A stretch of DNA of 64,000 nucleotides, from contig JBBAAM010000006.1 in the NCBI GenBank assembly GCA_041658245.1, forward strand, positions 37,377 through 101,376. Reading direction: 5' to 3'. Of this stretch, positions 1 through 7,301 are shown piece by piece (the stretch's first letter is position 1; the number at the start of each line of letters is the position of its first letter). Both the position numbers and the translations under genes were made by a program. This DNA comes from Fen-1258 sp041658245 (GTDB taxonomy: Bacteria > Bacteroidota > Ignavibacteria > Ignavibacteriales > Melioribacteraceae). The notes below the pieces were generated by a model. That model saw nothing but the letters and a program-made list of their open reading frames with translations, had not been told where the DNA came from and searched no databases.

Positions 1-295
1 TAATTGTTTTATCATCTTTTATTTCGGATGATAAATATTCTTTTCCGCTTAGATACGGACGTGCATCTAATAATTTTGCAGTTGCAATGGATGCATCCGC
101 ATTGCAGAATTTATATTGTTTTGTAGTAACTGCATAATTAGCGGGATCCTTACATGTTTTGAATGTGTTGTAACATTTTACACCGGTTGCGGTACACGGT
201 GCAACGCCGAACGTGCGTGTGCAATAATCCAATTCCATAATTATATATGTAATTGGTGTTTTAGATATTGCGCTTTGTTCTGTTAAAAAACTCAT
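1..295 (-). CDS. Phage tail hub-type protein (C-terminal part outside window)
   Basis: This is the first 98 residues of a protein that continues past the left edge. It starts with ATG at 295, one base after the stop of the upstream tail gene, so the two are probably translationally coupled. The visible part is cysteine-rich, with the pattern DYC, APC, KCYN, TCKD and KFC. From memory this resembles the N-terminal half of tail hub or baseplate proteins encoded after the tape measure in many siphophages, where ACYNT..TC.D..NY is conserved. Position agrees, since it comes last after the tape measure and a tail-tip protein. The exact role (hub or tail-tip assembly) is inferred, and the C-terminal domain cannot be seen. 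Confidence 0.6.
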   Translation of the reverse strand, partial: MSFLTEQSAISKTPITYIIMELDYCTRTFGVAPCTATGVKCYNTFKTCKDPANYAVTTKQYKFCNADASIATAKLLDARPYLSGKEYLSSEIKDDKTI

Positions 296-296
296 T

Positions 297-1049
297 TTAT
301 CTTTGTGCCTTCATATCAATTATTAGTTCGTCAACATAAGTAAGCATTGAGACCGGAGCTGCAAACCGTGCGGAAGATTTCATAACACAAAAGAATACAT
401 CACCCGGAATTGCAGTTAGATCCCATGCATAAAAAAACGGTTTCATCCGCTTGCCGTAACTATTCCAAAACGGCAGCCAATAAGTAGAAATAAATGTGCG
501 GGTTAATAAACGGAATGAATGTGTTATTTCTATCGGGTTGCTTTTAACTGTTGAACCTAAAATGTTGCCGGATTCACTTTCGCTCGTCTCTGCGTTGATG
601 CCTTCGGAAAACGGCACCGGTGCGGGATCCGGCGGCCACGGCATAAGCAATTTTGCACCCAAATAAATAACTCCTACATACGGCGCGCCGCTTGAATTGG
701 TAATAACTAATTTGAACTTTGACGATGTAACGGAATTGAACGAGATCATAAACGCATTATCATCTGTTGGTGTTATCGAGCCGCCGCTGACATCAATCCA
801 TCCGGCATTATCATATTGCACTTTGAATGATGCACCAACAGTTTTTAAGTTATGCCCAACCACGGCAACGCAGTCAACGGTTTTTGATGCACCAATATCA
901 ACACTAATATAATTTGTTCCCGCAGCGGAAAACACAACATGCGTATACGGTCTGCCGTCACGGATATTTTCTACCGAACCGCTTGCCAATGCCGATGATG
1001 CCAGCGTGCCGGTATCTAATTTGTTATCATATAAAAGTATTGGATTCAT
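297..1049 (-). CDS. Putative distal tail protein with jelly-roll-like domain
   Basis: A 250-residue protein between the tape measure and the hub-type gene. Residues 1-130 look like a discoidin/galactose-binding jelly roll: an N-terminal stretch describing a bound state (MNPILLYDNKLDTGTL), then VDIG.....D.VAVVGHNL and a late SSKFKLVITN strand. This layout is common in tail-tip proteins that follow the tape measure. Residues 150-250 are mostly beta and end in a strand rich in hydrophobic residues. It starts seven bases after the tape-measure stop and is co-transcribed with its neighbours. A role in connecting the tail tube to the tip or in binding surface sugar is inferred from position and fold pattern. 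I recognise no catalytic motif. Confidence 0.55.
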   Translation of the reverse strand: MNPILLYDNKLDTGTLASSALASGSVENIRDGRPYTHVVFSAAGTNYISVDIGASKTVDCVAVVGHNLKTVGASFKVQYDNAGWIDVSGGSITPTDDNAFMISFNSVTSSKFKLVITNSSGAPYVGVIYLGAKLLMPWPPDPAPVPFSEGINAETSESESGNILGSTVKSNPIEITHSFRLLTRTFISTYWLPFWNSYGKRMKPFFYAWDLTAIPGDVFFCVMKSSARFAAPVSMLTYVDELIIDMKAQR

Positions 1050-1055
1050 TTTTTA

Positions 1056-3110
1056 TTATCCAAAATCGAAAACACCGTCTTGAATCGCCCGTTTTATTGC
1101 CGGTGCTAATCTTTCACGTACTTCTTTATCTACACTGCTTCCAAATCCGCCGCTTGAAGTAATATTTATTGTAATATTCCTAGCATTATTGTTAGTTGTT
1201 GAATTATTATTTTGAATTGATCTTGCACTTGGCAAAGCCGGTTGTGAAGAACTTCCGCCACCGCCACCGCCAGTTGAGCCGGGTCTCATTGCTATTATAG
1301 AGGCAACACGTGCAAGTCCAGAAGCTATCACAGATGCTGCTAACCATGGGCCTAATACGGGACCAACACCAATTGGCGGCGGCATAAATGCAGCAGAAGC
1401 TGATGCATAAGTACTAACCATTGCCTGAGCAATTGAGAAAGCTTGGTAAGTACGGAAAGCGGTTTCAGCCATTTCACCGCCAGTTGAATAAAATATATTT
1501 GCTATCTCACTCATTGAACCAAAAATGTTTGCAATATAATCCAATTTAGCTAACTCAATATCCTGTTCGCGTGTTACCAATTCTGCTTTATATTCAAGCG
1601 CAGTAAGCCATAAAGCCATGATTGCGTCCATTTCATCTCGAATTTTATCCACTCTTTCTACACTATTCTGATGCATCTTCCGCGTCATTATATCATCAAT
1701 GCTTGTTACATCGATTCCCATTTTGTTATAGATGCTCATTACAACTGAAGCTTGATCTTTTAATAACGTTTTATCAAAAAGTGGTTTGTTCCCAAATCGT
1801 TTACGTGCTTCATCATATTTATGTTCTGCTTCTAAAAATCCTTTTGTTAAATCATCTAATCCCTCAATACTTGATTTGAATATTGAATCGTTCCAGCTTT
1901 TAAGAAAACTCGCTTCTTCTTCTTTAAGTTTTTTCAGTGCAGCTATACTTGCCGGATCCGTTACCGTTATTTTCGGCGGTTTCTGTTCACCAAACTTTTT
2001 GATTAATTCTATTTGTTGTGTTAATTGCCCAATCCGTGTTTTACCTAATCTTACTATTTGGGCGGCTTGATTAACTTCATCTTGATATAACATTGAGAAA
2101 GCAAGTTTTGCTTCTGCTTCCTTAAGAGCATATTCTGCTGATTCCTGAACCGATTTTTCAATATTAAGTTGATTCTGTTTTATTTTTATCTGTTCGTCTC
2201 TGTACTTCTGAGTAGATCCAATTAAATCTTTTGAAAGTTCATTTGCTGTAGCAAAACCCATTACTAATTCTTTATATTGGACACCGCCGATTAATTGTAT
2301 TTTACCGAATACAACATCAAGTCCATCTGCAAAACTTGTTAATACTTTTATAATAACGGGTCCGAAATTAGTAACAAGAGAAATGGCTAATCCCTTAAAA
2401 CTGCCTTCAACTTTGGTGAGTTTGTCTTTGAATTCATCCATCTGCGCGGCGGTCTTTTGAGAAATTTCCAAACCAAGTGCACGCGCTTCCTCTTGCATTT
2501 TAATCATTCCGGCGGAACCTTCATTCAGCATCGGGATCATATCTGCACCGGCTTTACCAAATATCTGTATTGCCAATGCAGTTTTCTGAGCGCCGTCCGG
2601 CATGGATTTGAATCTATCAGCTATTGCATAAAGCGCTTGATCGGTTTGAATGAATTTGCCTTGAGCATCTTTGACGGGAACACCAAGTTGATAAAATGTT
2701 TTTGCTAATTCTTTATTACCAGAACCCGCTTCGTAAATATTTTTATTCAGTTTAATTACTAATGAGCCGAGTTGCTCAAAAGATGAACCGGAAAGTTCAG
2801 CGGCATATTTCATTGTGGAAAGATTCTCGGCACTCATTCCGGATTTTTTGGAAAGATCATTTATTTCATCCCCGAGATCTATTGCACCTTTAATCATCAG
2901 ACCGAAACCGGTAACAACCGCCGCGGCACCAAAAGCAACTTTATTGCTAAGTGAACCGAAAACAGAATCCATAACCGAACCGGATTTCTTTGATTGAGAA
3001 TCCAATCCTTTCAGTTTTGTTTCAACACCGCTTATAGCATTAACGGCTTTTATATTATCGCCGTCAATTATTATTTCAATTCTGTTTGCCAAAAGATTCT
3101 TCCTCTTCAT
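1056..3110 (-). CDS. Tail tape measure protein
   Basis: This 684-residue protein sets tail length and occupies the tail lumen. Residues about 70-240 match the conserved core of tape-measure proteins (LSKKSGMSAENLSTM, then AIADRFKSMPDGAQKTALA and IQIFGKAGADMIPML). Residues about 290-530 are mostly helical and charged. A hydrophobic segment rich in Ala, Pro and Gly lies at about 555-620, followed by a Gly/Ser/Asn-rich linker and a C-terminal tail. It follows the frameshifted G-T genes, as in lambda. The annotated ATG has little Shine-Dalgarno, while a TTG seven codons in (3092) sits 8 bases behind a GAGGAAG stretch and precedes the conserved RIEIIIDGDN, so the true start may be there. At this length a tail of roughly 100 nm is expected. 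Confidence 0.9.
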   Translation of the reverse strand: MKRKNLLANRIEIIIDGDNIKAVNAISGVETKLKGLDSQSKKSGSVMDSVFGSLSNKVAFGAAAVVTGFGLMIKGAIDLGDEINDLSKKSGMSAENLSTMKYAAELSGSSFEQLGSLVIKLNKNIYEAGSGNKELAKTFYQLGVPVKDAQGKFIQTDQALYAIADRFKSMPDGAQKTALAIQIFGKAGADMIPMLNEGSAGMIKMQEEARALGLEISQKTAAQMDEFKDKLTKVEGSFKGLAISLVTNFGPVIIKVLTSFADGLDVVFGKIQLIGGVQYKELVMGFATANELSKDLIGSTQKYRDEQIKIKQNQLNIEKSVQESAEYALKEAEAKLAFSMLYQDEVNQAAQIVRLGKTRIGQLTQQIELIKKFGEQKPPKITVTDPASIAALKKLKEEEASFLKSWNDSIFKSSIEGLDDLTKGFLEAEHKYDEARKRFGNKPLFDKTLLKDQASVVMSIYNKMGIDVTSIDDIMTRKMHQNSVERVDKIRDEMDAIMALWLTALEYKAELVTREQDIELAKLDYIANIFGSMSEIANIFYSTGGEMAETAFRTYQAFSIAQAMVSTYASASAAFMPPPIGVGPVLGPWLAASVIASGLARVASIIAMRPGSTGGGGGGSSSQPALPSARSIQNNNSTTNNNARNITINITSSGGFGSSVDKEVRERLAPAIKRAIQDGVFDFG

Positions 3111-3111
3111 T

Positions 3112-3148
3112 TCACTCAGAGCTTCGGCGCTCAGAATGACAAAGTCAT
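3112..3148. repeat. REP-like intergenic palindrome
   Basis: The short gap before the tape-measure gene consists almost entirely of a motif that, on the minus strand, reads GTCATTCTGAGCG, then GAAGC, then a short GAGTGAA tail. Sequences of this form are familiar as dispersed intergenic palindromes in many bacterial chromosomes. Here the element overlaps the T stop region and abuts the tape-measure start. Family identity is from memory. Confidence 0.5.
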
Positions 3149-3824
3149 TTATTATTTAGATGATATTCTGTTATAGTTGCTTTCAATTCGGAAATCATCT
3201 CCCATTGCTCCTCTGTTAAAATATCTGCTAATCTTTCAGCCGGATAACCGGCATTCTGCAGATTGTAAATTTTCATAGCAAATAAAAAACGTGCATCGTA
3301 AGGTTCCATATCTATATTCTGATCGTAAAGTTTATAAACAGCTTCTGCTTCTTTTACATTTCCGCCGTGCCGTTCTAAACACTTCTCCCAAGTTTCGGGC
3401 TTGGTATTTTTGAAGAAGCGTTTTAATTCGGCAAAAAAGGGCGCGGCTCATCCTTTATCACATAAGAAGATTCACCAAAAAGTGTTTTAATAAATACTAA
3501 AAGAATATCACCTGCAGTTTCCTTTACAACACCAAACCAGCCGTTGTAGAAATCTTTATCTTTTGCATCGGAAGAAATTTCTTTTTCATCAAGAGTAAAA
3601 TCACCTTTGCGGAAACCCATAAGAAACTTTTCAGCCCAATTCATTTGAAGTTCTACCATTGATTCAATTTTTTGAGTTTTGGTTAGAAGATTAAGAATTG
3701 CCGATTGATAAAGAATACGATCTGATGTTGTTGGTGTTTTATAAAATAATTTTATCTTGGTGCCGCTAAGCACATCAAAGATCGTCATTTCGTTTAGATC
3801 AGATTTTTTTAACTCACGTGCCAT
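3145..3824 (-). CDS. Tail assembly chaperone G-T fusion made by -1 frameshifting
   Basis: Two overlapping reading frames are joined here. The upstream frame (G) begins at 3824 and stops at 3423. The -1 frame is open from the slippery site at 3432-3441 to a stop at 3145 and adds 95 residues, giving a predicted 226-residue fusion. The extension has no usable start of its own near its 5' end and is protein-like: AELKRFFKNTKPETWEKC, then a helical segment ending in ADILTEEQWEMISELK. Lambda and most siphophages make a minor GT protein in exactly this position, between the major tail protein and the tape measure, to chaperone tail assembly. Nothing else would explain the 280-bp open frame in the gap before the tape measure. 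Confidence 0.82.
3423..3824 (-). CDS. Tail assembly chaperone, G-like
   Basis: A 133-residue protein beginning MARELKKSDLNEMTIFDV and ending EPRPFLPN. The body is mixed alpha/beta (IKLFYKTPTTSDRILYQ, then ELQMNWAEKFLMGFRKGDF), as in small tail assembly chaperones. It lies directly downstream of the major tail protein and upstream of the tape measure, the fixed place of lambda G. Most ribosomes would terminate at 3423 and give this product. A minority would slip at the site 7 to 16 bases upstream of the stop and make the G-T fusion. G-type chaperones bind the tape measure during tube polymerisation and are absent from the finished virion. That function is taken from the family and not visible in the sequence itself. 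Confidence 0.75.
   Translation of the reverse strand: MARELKKSDLNEMTIFDVLSGTKIKLFYKTPTTSDRILYQSAILNLLTKTQKIESMVELQMNWAEKFLMGFRKGDFTLDEKEISSDAKDKDFYNGWFGVVKETAGDILLVFIKTLFGESSYVIKDEPRPFLPN
3432..3441 (-). promoter_or_regulatory. -1 ribosomal frameshift slippery site
   Basis: On the minus strand the bases are CCCTTTTTTG. In the G frame the codons read CGC CCT TTT TTG. This contains two overlapping X XXY YYZ heptamers, C CCT TTT and T TTT TTG, and either would move ribosomes into the T frame with the same fusion length. The G stop follows at 3425-3423. I did not find a strong downstream stem-loop by eye. Confidence 0.75.
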
Positions 3825-3918
3825 TGTTCCCTTCCCTTCTAAATTTACCCGGCAATTGCCGTGACCCTTTTTAAGATCGAGCCGCCGGGCGAAGGGTTGG
3901 AACGCCCAACGGCTCTGT

Positions 3919-4020
3919 CCGGCCTAAGCCGGGTTATTGTTTAGTAATATTTTTAATTCAAGAATCATTTTTAGATCCTTCTCCGGCTAATGCCGGATCA
4001 GGATGACGTTTACACGTCAT
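3919..4020. repeat. Cluster of GC-rich palindromes in gap before G gene
   Basis: The 192-bp gap between the tail-tube gene and G holds several small perfect palindromes: CCGGC-CTAA-GCCGG at 3919-3932, CCGGC-TAAT-GCCGG at 3983-3996, and ATGACGT-TTAC-ACGTCAT at 4003-4020, which overlaps the tail-tube stop codon. A further imperfect stem (GTTGG/CCAAC) lies near 3895-3910. On the minus strand the outer part reads like the GTCATCCTGA-type dispersed repeat. They could act as transcription attenuators or mRNA stabilisers between the highly expressed tail tube and the poorly expressed chaperone. None is followed by a long T run. Confidence 0.6.
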
Positions 4021-4970
4021 TTGAATGTTATTGAAATTTCGTTATTGCCCGCAGCAACTGTAGCGCGGCATTGCCCGCCGAGTTCCCATGCTGCAACGTT
4101 GTTTCTGTTACCGGCTTTAGGTGCATCTAATGAAACACCACCAACAAGTATTTCAACTAAGTTGCCCGCCGTTCCGGTTGGCTTGGTTTCAATTGCAATT
4201 AGTGTTTGATTCTCATGCAGTGTGTAAGGATTAAACGTTGCGAGCGCAACCTTCTCCGGATCCAAGCTAACTTTGGTTTTACGATCGCTTATGTAGTAAC
4301 GTCCAATACCGCTTATGCCGTTAGCATCCGGCCTCGAGTTAACTTCATTGCCAAGATCAATATCGAACTTGGTAACAATTAGACCGAGATCACTTCCGGC
4401 AGCCGGAGTAAACTTGAACAGAGCCGAATCCCAAATTTGTTGCACAGTGCTTTCAAAAGTCGGTGAAGGGAATGTAACATCACTAATTGTCCCACCGTAA
4501 ATTCCGGTAAAATCGCATTCAAGAAACATAACTTCAGCGGCTTGAAGAGAAAGTTTTCCGCTTCCAACACAGCCGGTTAAAATGTGTCTCGTTCCGCCGA
4601 ACCAGAAATAAAGCGTGCAGCTTTCACCTTCGAGCGTTGAGTGAACTGTATAAGCAACCGACACAGTCGCCGTAATTGTCTGCGTGAATCCGAGTGCACG
4701 TAGTAATGGAGCAATACGCGGAACCGTACCGGCAGCACCGCTTCCTTTCAACGGTACTTTTATACCGCCGAGTTTGTAGCTCTTACCAAGGATAAGCGGT
4801 GCAAGCTCTCCAAATGTGCTGATTGGAACTGTACGCGCTTTAGGATCGGTCACTAATTCAAAGGATGGTTGATCGTATGCTTCAATTGCATCTGTTGCCG
4901 CAACCGGAGTTGGATCTGTTCCGTAAACAGTTTCAATTTTTGCAAAGAGTGCTGATCTAATTTTTTCCAT
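4017..4970 (-). CDS. Major tail protein (tail tube)
   Basis: A 317-residue protein beginning MEKIRSALFAKIETVYGTDP, a start typical of siphophage tail-tube subunits (short helix, then a YGTDPTPV turn). The rest is beta-rich: SFELVTDPKARTVPISTF, PLKGSGAAGTVPRIAPLLRALGF, a YTVHSTLEGESCTLYFWF strand pair, and a LSLQAAEVMFLECDFTGIYGG strand that in this family builds the tube interface. It is followed by the G/G-T chaperones and tape measure and preceded by small tail-completion genes. Expected to be one of the most abundant phage products. The palindrome at its stop codon may help separate its expression from that of G. The assignment rests on N-terminal pattern, length and position together. Confidence 0.8.
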   Translation of the reverse strand: MEKIRSALFAKIETVYGTDPTPVAATDAIEAYDQPSFELVTDPKARTVPISTFGELAPLILGKSYKLGGIKVPLKGSGAAGTVPRIAPLLRALGFTQTITATVSVAYTVHSTLEGESCTLYFWFGGTRHILTGCVGSGKLSLQAAEVMFLECDFTGIYGGTISDVTFPSPTFESTVQQIWDSALFKFTPAAGSDLGLIVTKFDIDLGNEVNSRPDANGISGIGRYYISDRKTKVSLDPEKVALATFNPYTLHENQTLIAIETKPTGTAGNLVEILVGGVSLDAPKAGNRNNVAAWELGGQCRATVAAGNNEISITFK

Positions 4971-4980
4971 TTTATTAACC

Positions 4981-5214
4981 TCACTTCAAGTTGAATTTTC
5001 GTTTTAATTCTTTTTCATATTTATTTACTTTTTCCTCAATGATATCTTCCATGACCGGACGTGTAGGAATTCCTCTACCGGTTTTATCCGTTCTAATTGC
5101 AAAATGATCAATATCGTTTTTTCTAAACATGTGAATATGTTCATCCGGATAACCGGTAATTTGTGCTAGTGAAGTATTGCTGTAACTTTTTAATATGTCC
5201 CGAATAGATTTCAT
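4981..5214 (-). CDS. Small phage protein, unknown
   Basis: A 77-residue basic, helical protein (MKSIRDILKSYSNTSLAQITG, then a C-terminal EDIIEEKVNKYEKELKRKF coiled segment). It lies 10 bases upstream of the major tail protein and 8 bases downstream of another small gene, so it belongs to the late operon. I do not recognise a family. The middle part, FRKNDIDHFAIRTDKTGRG, looks like a beta-hairpin. A minor tail or tail-completion role is possible from position only. Confidence 0.55.
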   Translation of the reverse strand: MKSIRDILKSYSNTSLAQITGYPDEHIHMFRKNDIDHFAIRTDKTGRGIPTRPVMEDIIEEKVNKYEKELKRKFNLK

Positions 5215-5222
5215 GGCAGCTT

Positions 5223-5459
5223 TTAGCTTTTAGATTCATCATCAGATTGCTTCTCTTCCGTTATTTTCTTTTCTTCCACTTGATTTCTTCGCTCGCTCAG
5301 GGCATGCTTTTCACGTTCCATCATTGCCTCATCAGTAAGATCCGGAATTACTTTACCACCCTTGATTATATATGCGCCGGGCATCTGAATATTCACCTCA
5401 AGATCGGGCCGGGTGGAAGTGAATGTTTGATCGAGCCGTACTGTTTTATCTTTTGACAT
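5223..5459 (-). CDS. Small phage protein, unknown
   Basis: A 78-residue protein with a short N-terminal beta part (VNIQMPGAYIIKGGKVIPDL) and a highly charged helical C-terminus rich in Glu, Lys and Ser. It is packed between the tail-terminator candidate and the 77-residue gene in the late operon. No family recognised. The acidic/basic tail resembles small accessory virion proteins, but that is only a resemblance. Confidence 0.55.
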   Translation of the reverse strand: MSKDKTVRLDQTFTSTRPDLEVNIQMPGAYIIKGGKVIPDLTDEAMMEREKHALSERRNQVEEKKITEEKQSDDESKS

Positions 5460-5467
5460 GATAACTC

Positions 5468-5914
5468 CTAAATACTAAATGCATTTTTTCTGTAATAAAC
5501 ATCTATTTGGATCCTTCTATGCGCAATTAAATTACCCTGCTGATCCGGAACGTTGGCTTGTGTGCTTATATGTTTTATATCATAAACTTTATTTGTTAAG
5601 CCAAGGTTATTACTAAGCCGGATTGCTTTTAATATATCCGCTTTAGTTTTACGGATATTAGCGGCGTTTGCATTTAATTCCACAATGTCTATAAGAACCG
5701 GCAAGCGGCAATAATGCAAAGACGCGCTGCTTTCACTTTCGGAAATTTCTTCATCACCTTCGCTAAGGTTAACACCGTCTGTAATCGGAGCTGCCGAGCT
5801 GTCATAGACTTTACCGCTAAGCGTTGAGTAGTACTCAGTACCAGCAGCAATTGCGCTAATAGTTGTTTTAAGCGCATCAATAATTTCTTGATCTATGGTT
5901 GATGGTTTAGCCAT
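5468..5914 (-). CDS. Putative tail terminator / tail completion protein
   Basis: A 148-residue protein: an N-terminal helix (TIDQEIIDALKTTISAI), a loop with acidic residues, then strand-helix-strand (HYCRLPVLIDIVELNA, IRKTKADILKAIRLSNNLG, and a final RRIQIDVYYRKNAF strand). The helix-beta-helix-beta arrangement and length fit the gpU/tail-terminator fold that caps the tail tube. It lies between the head-tail joining candidate and the major tail protein, where lambda places U. The call is based on topology and synteny, and no signature residues are known to me. Co-transcribed with flanking late genes. Confidence 0.5.
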   Translation of the reverse strand: MAKPSTIDQEIIDALKTTISAIAAGTEYYSTLSGKVYDSSAAPITDGVNLSEGDEEISESESSASLHYCRLPVLIDIVELNANAANIRKTKADILKAIRLSNNLGLTNKVYDIKHISTQANVPDQQGNLIAHRRIQIDVYYRKNAFSI

Positions 5915-5948
5915 TTTTATTTTTCACTTTTTACTTTATACTTTTTAC

Positions 5949-6260
5949 TTATACCGGTATTTGTCTGCTTAATGTTTTGATTGTAAATCCATCCACATCT
6001 AATCCGGCATCAATTACATAAAAAGTTTCGTTTGTGCCGGTCCGTACTACAATACTTTTTCTTACGAGTGTTAAAGAATCTGCAGCAGCAAATTCAACTT
6101 GCGGCGCATCGTTGATTACGGTTACATCGCCAATTTGCTGGGGAGAATTTTCTGTTCTCCACAATCCGTTAATAGTACTAGCTGAACCGCCCACCGGCGT
6201 AACGGTGAACGGTTCAGCAAAATCGTTTGTGTTAAGAAATATTTTGGTTTCTTGGATCAT
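5949..6260 (-). CDS. Putative head-tail joining protein (FII-like)
   Basis: A 103-residue beta-rich protein starting MIQETKIFLNTNDFAEPFTV and ending in FTIKTLSRQIPV. Small beta-barrel head-tail attachment proteins of the lambda FII type have this size and end with a strand leading to a short tail, and they are often encoded between capsid and tail terminator. The start codon at 6260 follows a GAGGT Shine-Dalgarno that is directly adjacent to a long palindrome (6281-6327). The assignment depends mostly on order within the head-tail module. Confidence 0.5.
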   Translation of the reverse strand: MIQETKIFLNTNDFAEPFTVTPVGGSASTINGLWRTENSPQQIGDVTVINDAPQVEFAAADSLTLVRKSIVVRTGTNETFYVIDAGLDVDGFTIKTLSRQIPV

Positions 6261-6280
6261 GGTTATGACCTCACCCTTTG

Positions 6281-6327
6281 TCCCTCTCCTTAAAAACTTG
6301 CCTACCGGCAGGCAGGAAGGAGAGGGA
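6281..6327. repeat. Long hairpin repeat upstream of joining gene
   Basis: Arms of 11 perfectly pairing bases, 6281-6291 (TCCCTCTCCTT) and 6317-6327 (AAGGAGAGGGA), flank an inner GCCT/AGGC stem around an ACCGGC core. The same composition is familiar to me from dispersed intergenic repeats of several bacterial phyla. It lies between the secreted-protein gene and the joining gene. It has no T run, so it is not an obvious terminator. Confidence 0.6.
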
Positions 6328-6349
6328 TTTTAAGAGAGAACGTTTTTAA

Positions 6350-6841
6350 TTAATCGCGTTTATAAAAATAAAGACCAAAATCAAACCCGGTAACTGCCAC
6401 TCCCGCCGTAAAGTTTCTCAAATTAAATTTATGATAAGGCGCTTTAGTAGTTAGTGCGCGGGTTGTTGATCCTTTAAAAACAGTAGTAGCAATCACAACC
6501 ACCAAACTGTCATTATTCAATATCCAGTTCGCGTTCACTGCCGGATCTCCGTAACAGACGTAATGATCTAGGATTAAATTTGGATTGCCTGAAGCAGTTG
6601 TTGCCTTACCGCCGTATGCAATGCCGTCTGTGCCCCATGCGTAATTATCATAATTTGTAAGATCTATTGATTGCGACCAAATTGATCCGCCTACGCCAAC
6701 TGCAATTGCATTCCAACGCAAAGCGATGCCGTTAGCACGCTCGTAGACTGCGAAATTATCGGTTGTGGTTTGTGCTGCTAGCGGTACTGTGAAGACCAGC
6801 ATCGCCATCAGCAATACAAAAACTAATTTTAGTGTTTTCAT
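6350..6841 (-). CDS. Secreted protein of unknown function inside the head-tail module
   Basis: The start is set at ATG 6841 because AAGGAGAT lies 6 bases upstream, and an ATG 16 codons earlier has no such site. The 163-residue product begins MKTLKLVFVLLMAMLVFTVP and then LAAQ, a textbook Sec signal peptide with cleavage after the Ala-Gln region. The mature part is beta-rich and Gly/Asn/Thr-rich (SIWSQSIDLTNYDNYAWG) with one Cys near YVCYGDP, ending in FDFGLYFYKRD. A virion protein should not carry a signal peptide, so this looks like a cargo (moron) gene that modifies the host surface, or a surface-displayed factor. It sits where a capsid decoration gene would be expected. Function unknown. 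Confidence 0.75.
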   Translation of the reverse strand: MKTLKLVFVLLMAMLVFTVPLAAQTTTDNFAVYERANGIALRWNAIAVGVGGSIWSQSIDLTNYDNYAWGTDGIAYGGKATTASGNPNLILDHYVCYGDPAVNANWILNNDSLVVVIATTVFKGSTTRALTTKAPYHKFNLRNFTAGVAVTGFDFGLYFYKRD

Positions 6842-6874
6842 GGTTGTATCTCCTTTTATTTGTTTACAAATTTT

Positions 6875-6907
6875 AGATTGCTTCGTCACTCCGTTCCTCG
6901 CAATGAC
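6875..6907. repeat. REP-like element between cargo gene and 102-residue gene
   Basis: The plus strand carries ATTGCTTCGTCACTCCGTTC followed by CTCGCAATGAC. The ATTGC/GCAAT ends are inverted. This motif is well known to me as a dispersed intergenic repeat in unrelated bacterial chromosomes. It fills the gap between a secreted-protein gene and the preceding small gene. Confidence 0.6.
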
Positions 6908-6911
6908 AATA

Positions 6912-7220
6912 TTATTTTTTCTTGCCGGTGAAAGCTTCGGCAGTTTCTTTTGTTCCTTCCGGTTTACCCGAGAATGATAACTTCATTTCTTTTTCGTAAG
7001 CGTCAACAGCATCAAAATCTTTTGAGTACATGATTTTGTTTTGGAAGTAAAGATCTTTCTTCGTGTTGCCGAATACGGTTACTTCATCACCGCGTGCGTA
7101 AGGTTTTGCACCGTTGCCGTCTTCTGTGTTGATGCGGCATGGGCTGTAAACCTTAAATTTTTCCGGTGAGTTTACTTCTTTCTCATTCCATGGTGTTAAT
7201 TTCGGTTCTTGCGTTTTCAT
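6912..7220 (-). CDS. Small phage protein downstream of capsid, unknown
   Basis: A 102-residue hydrophilic protein. The N-terminus is MKTQEPKLTPWNEKEV, the middle looks beta (KFKVYSPCRINTEDGNG, then GDEVTVFGN) and the C-terminus is Lys/Gly/Thr-rich. In many siphophages a gene of this size follows the capsid and encodes a head-completion or decoration protein, and this is a plausible role. I recognise no family. It is separated from the capsid gene by a strong hairpin at 7261-7281. Confidence 0.55.
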   Translation of the reverse strand: MKTQEPKLTPWNEKEVNSPEKFKVYSPCRINTEDGNGAKPYARGDEVTVFGNTKKDLYFQNKIMYSKDFDAVDAYEKEMKLSFSGKPEGTKETAEAFTGKKK

Positions 7221-7260
7221 TACGAGATTCCCTTTATATATTTTTAATTAATTATTTAGC

Positions 7261-7281
7261 GGGCGGCAAATTCTGCCGCCC
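7261..7281 (-). terminator. Hairpin after the capsid gene
   Basis: GGGCGGCA at 7261-7268 pairs perfectly with TGCCGCCC at 7274-7281 around a 5-base loop, 20 bases beyond the capsid stop. On the transcribed strand it is followed by AT-rich sequence without a continuous T run. It could be a partial terminator or a 3' stabiliser that keeps capsid mRNA more abundant than downstream tail mRNA. Confidence 0.6.
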
Positions 7282-7301
7282 TTGAAAGAAATTTATTTTA
7301 A

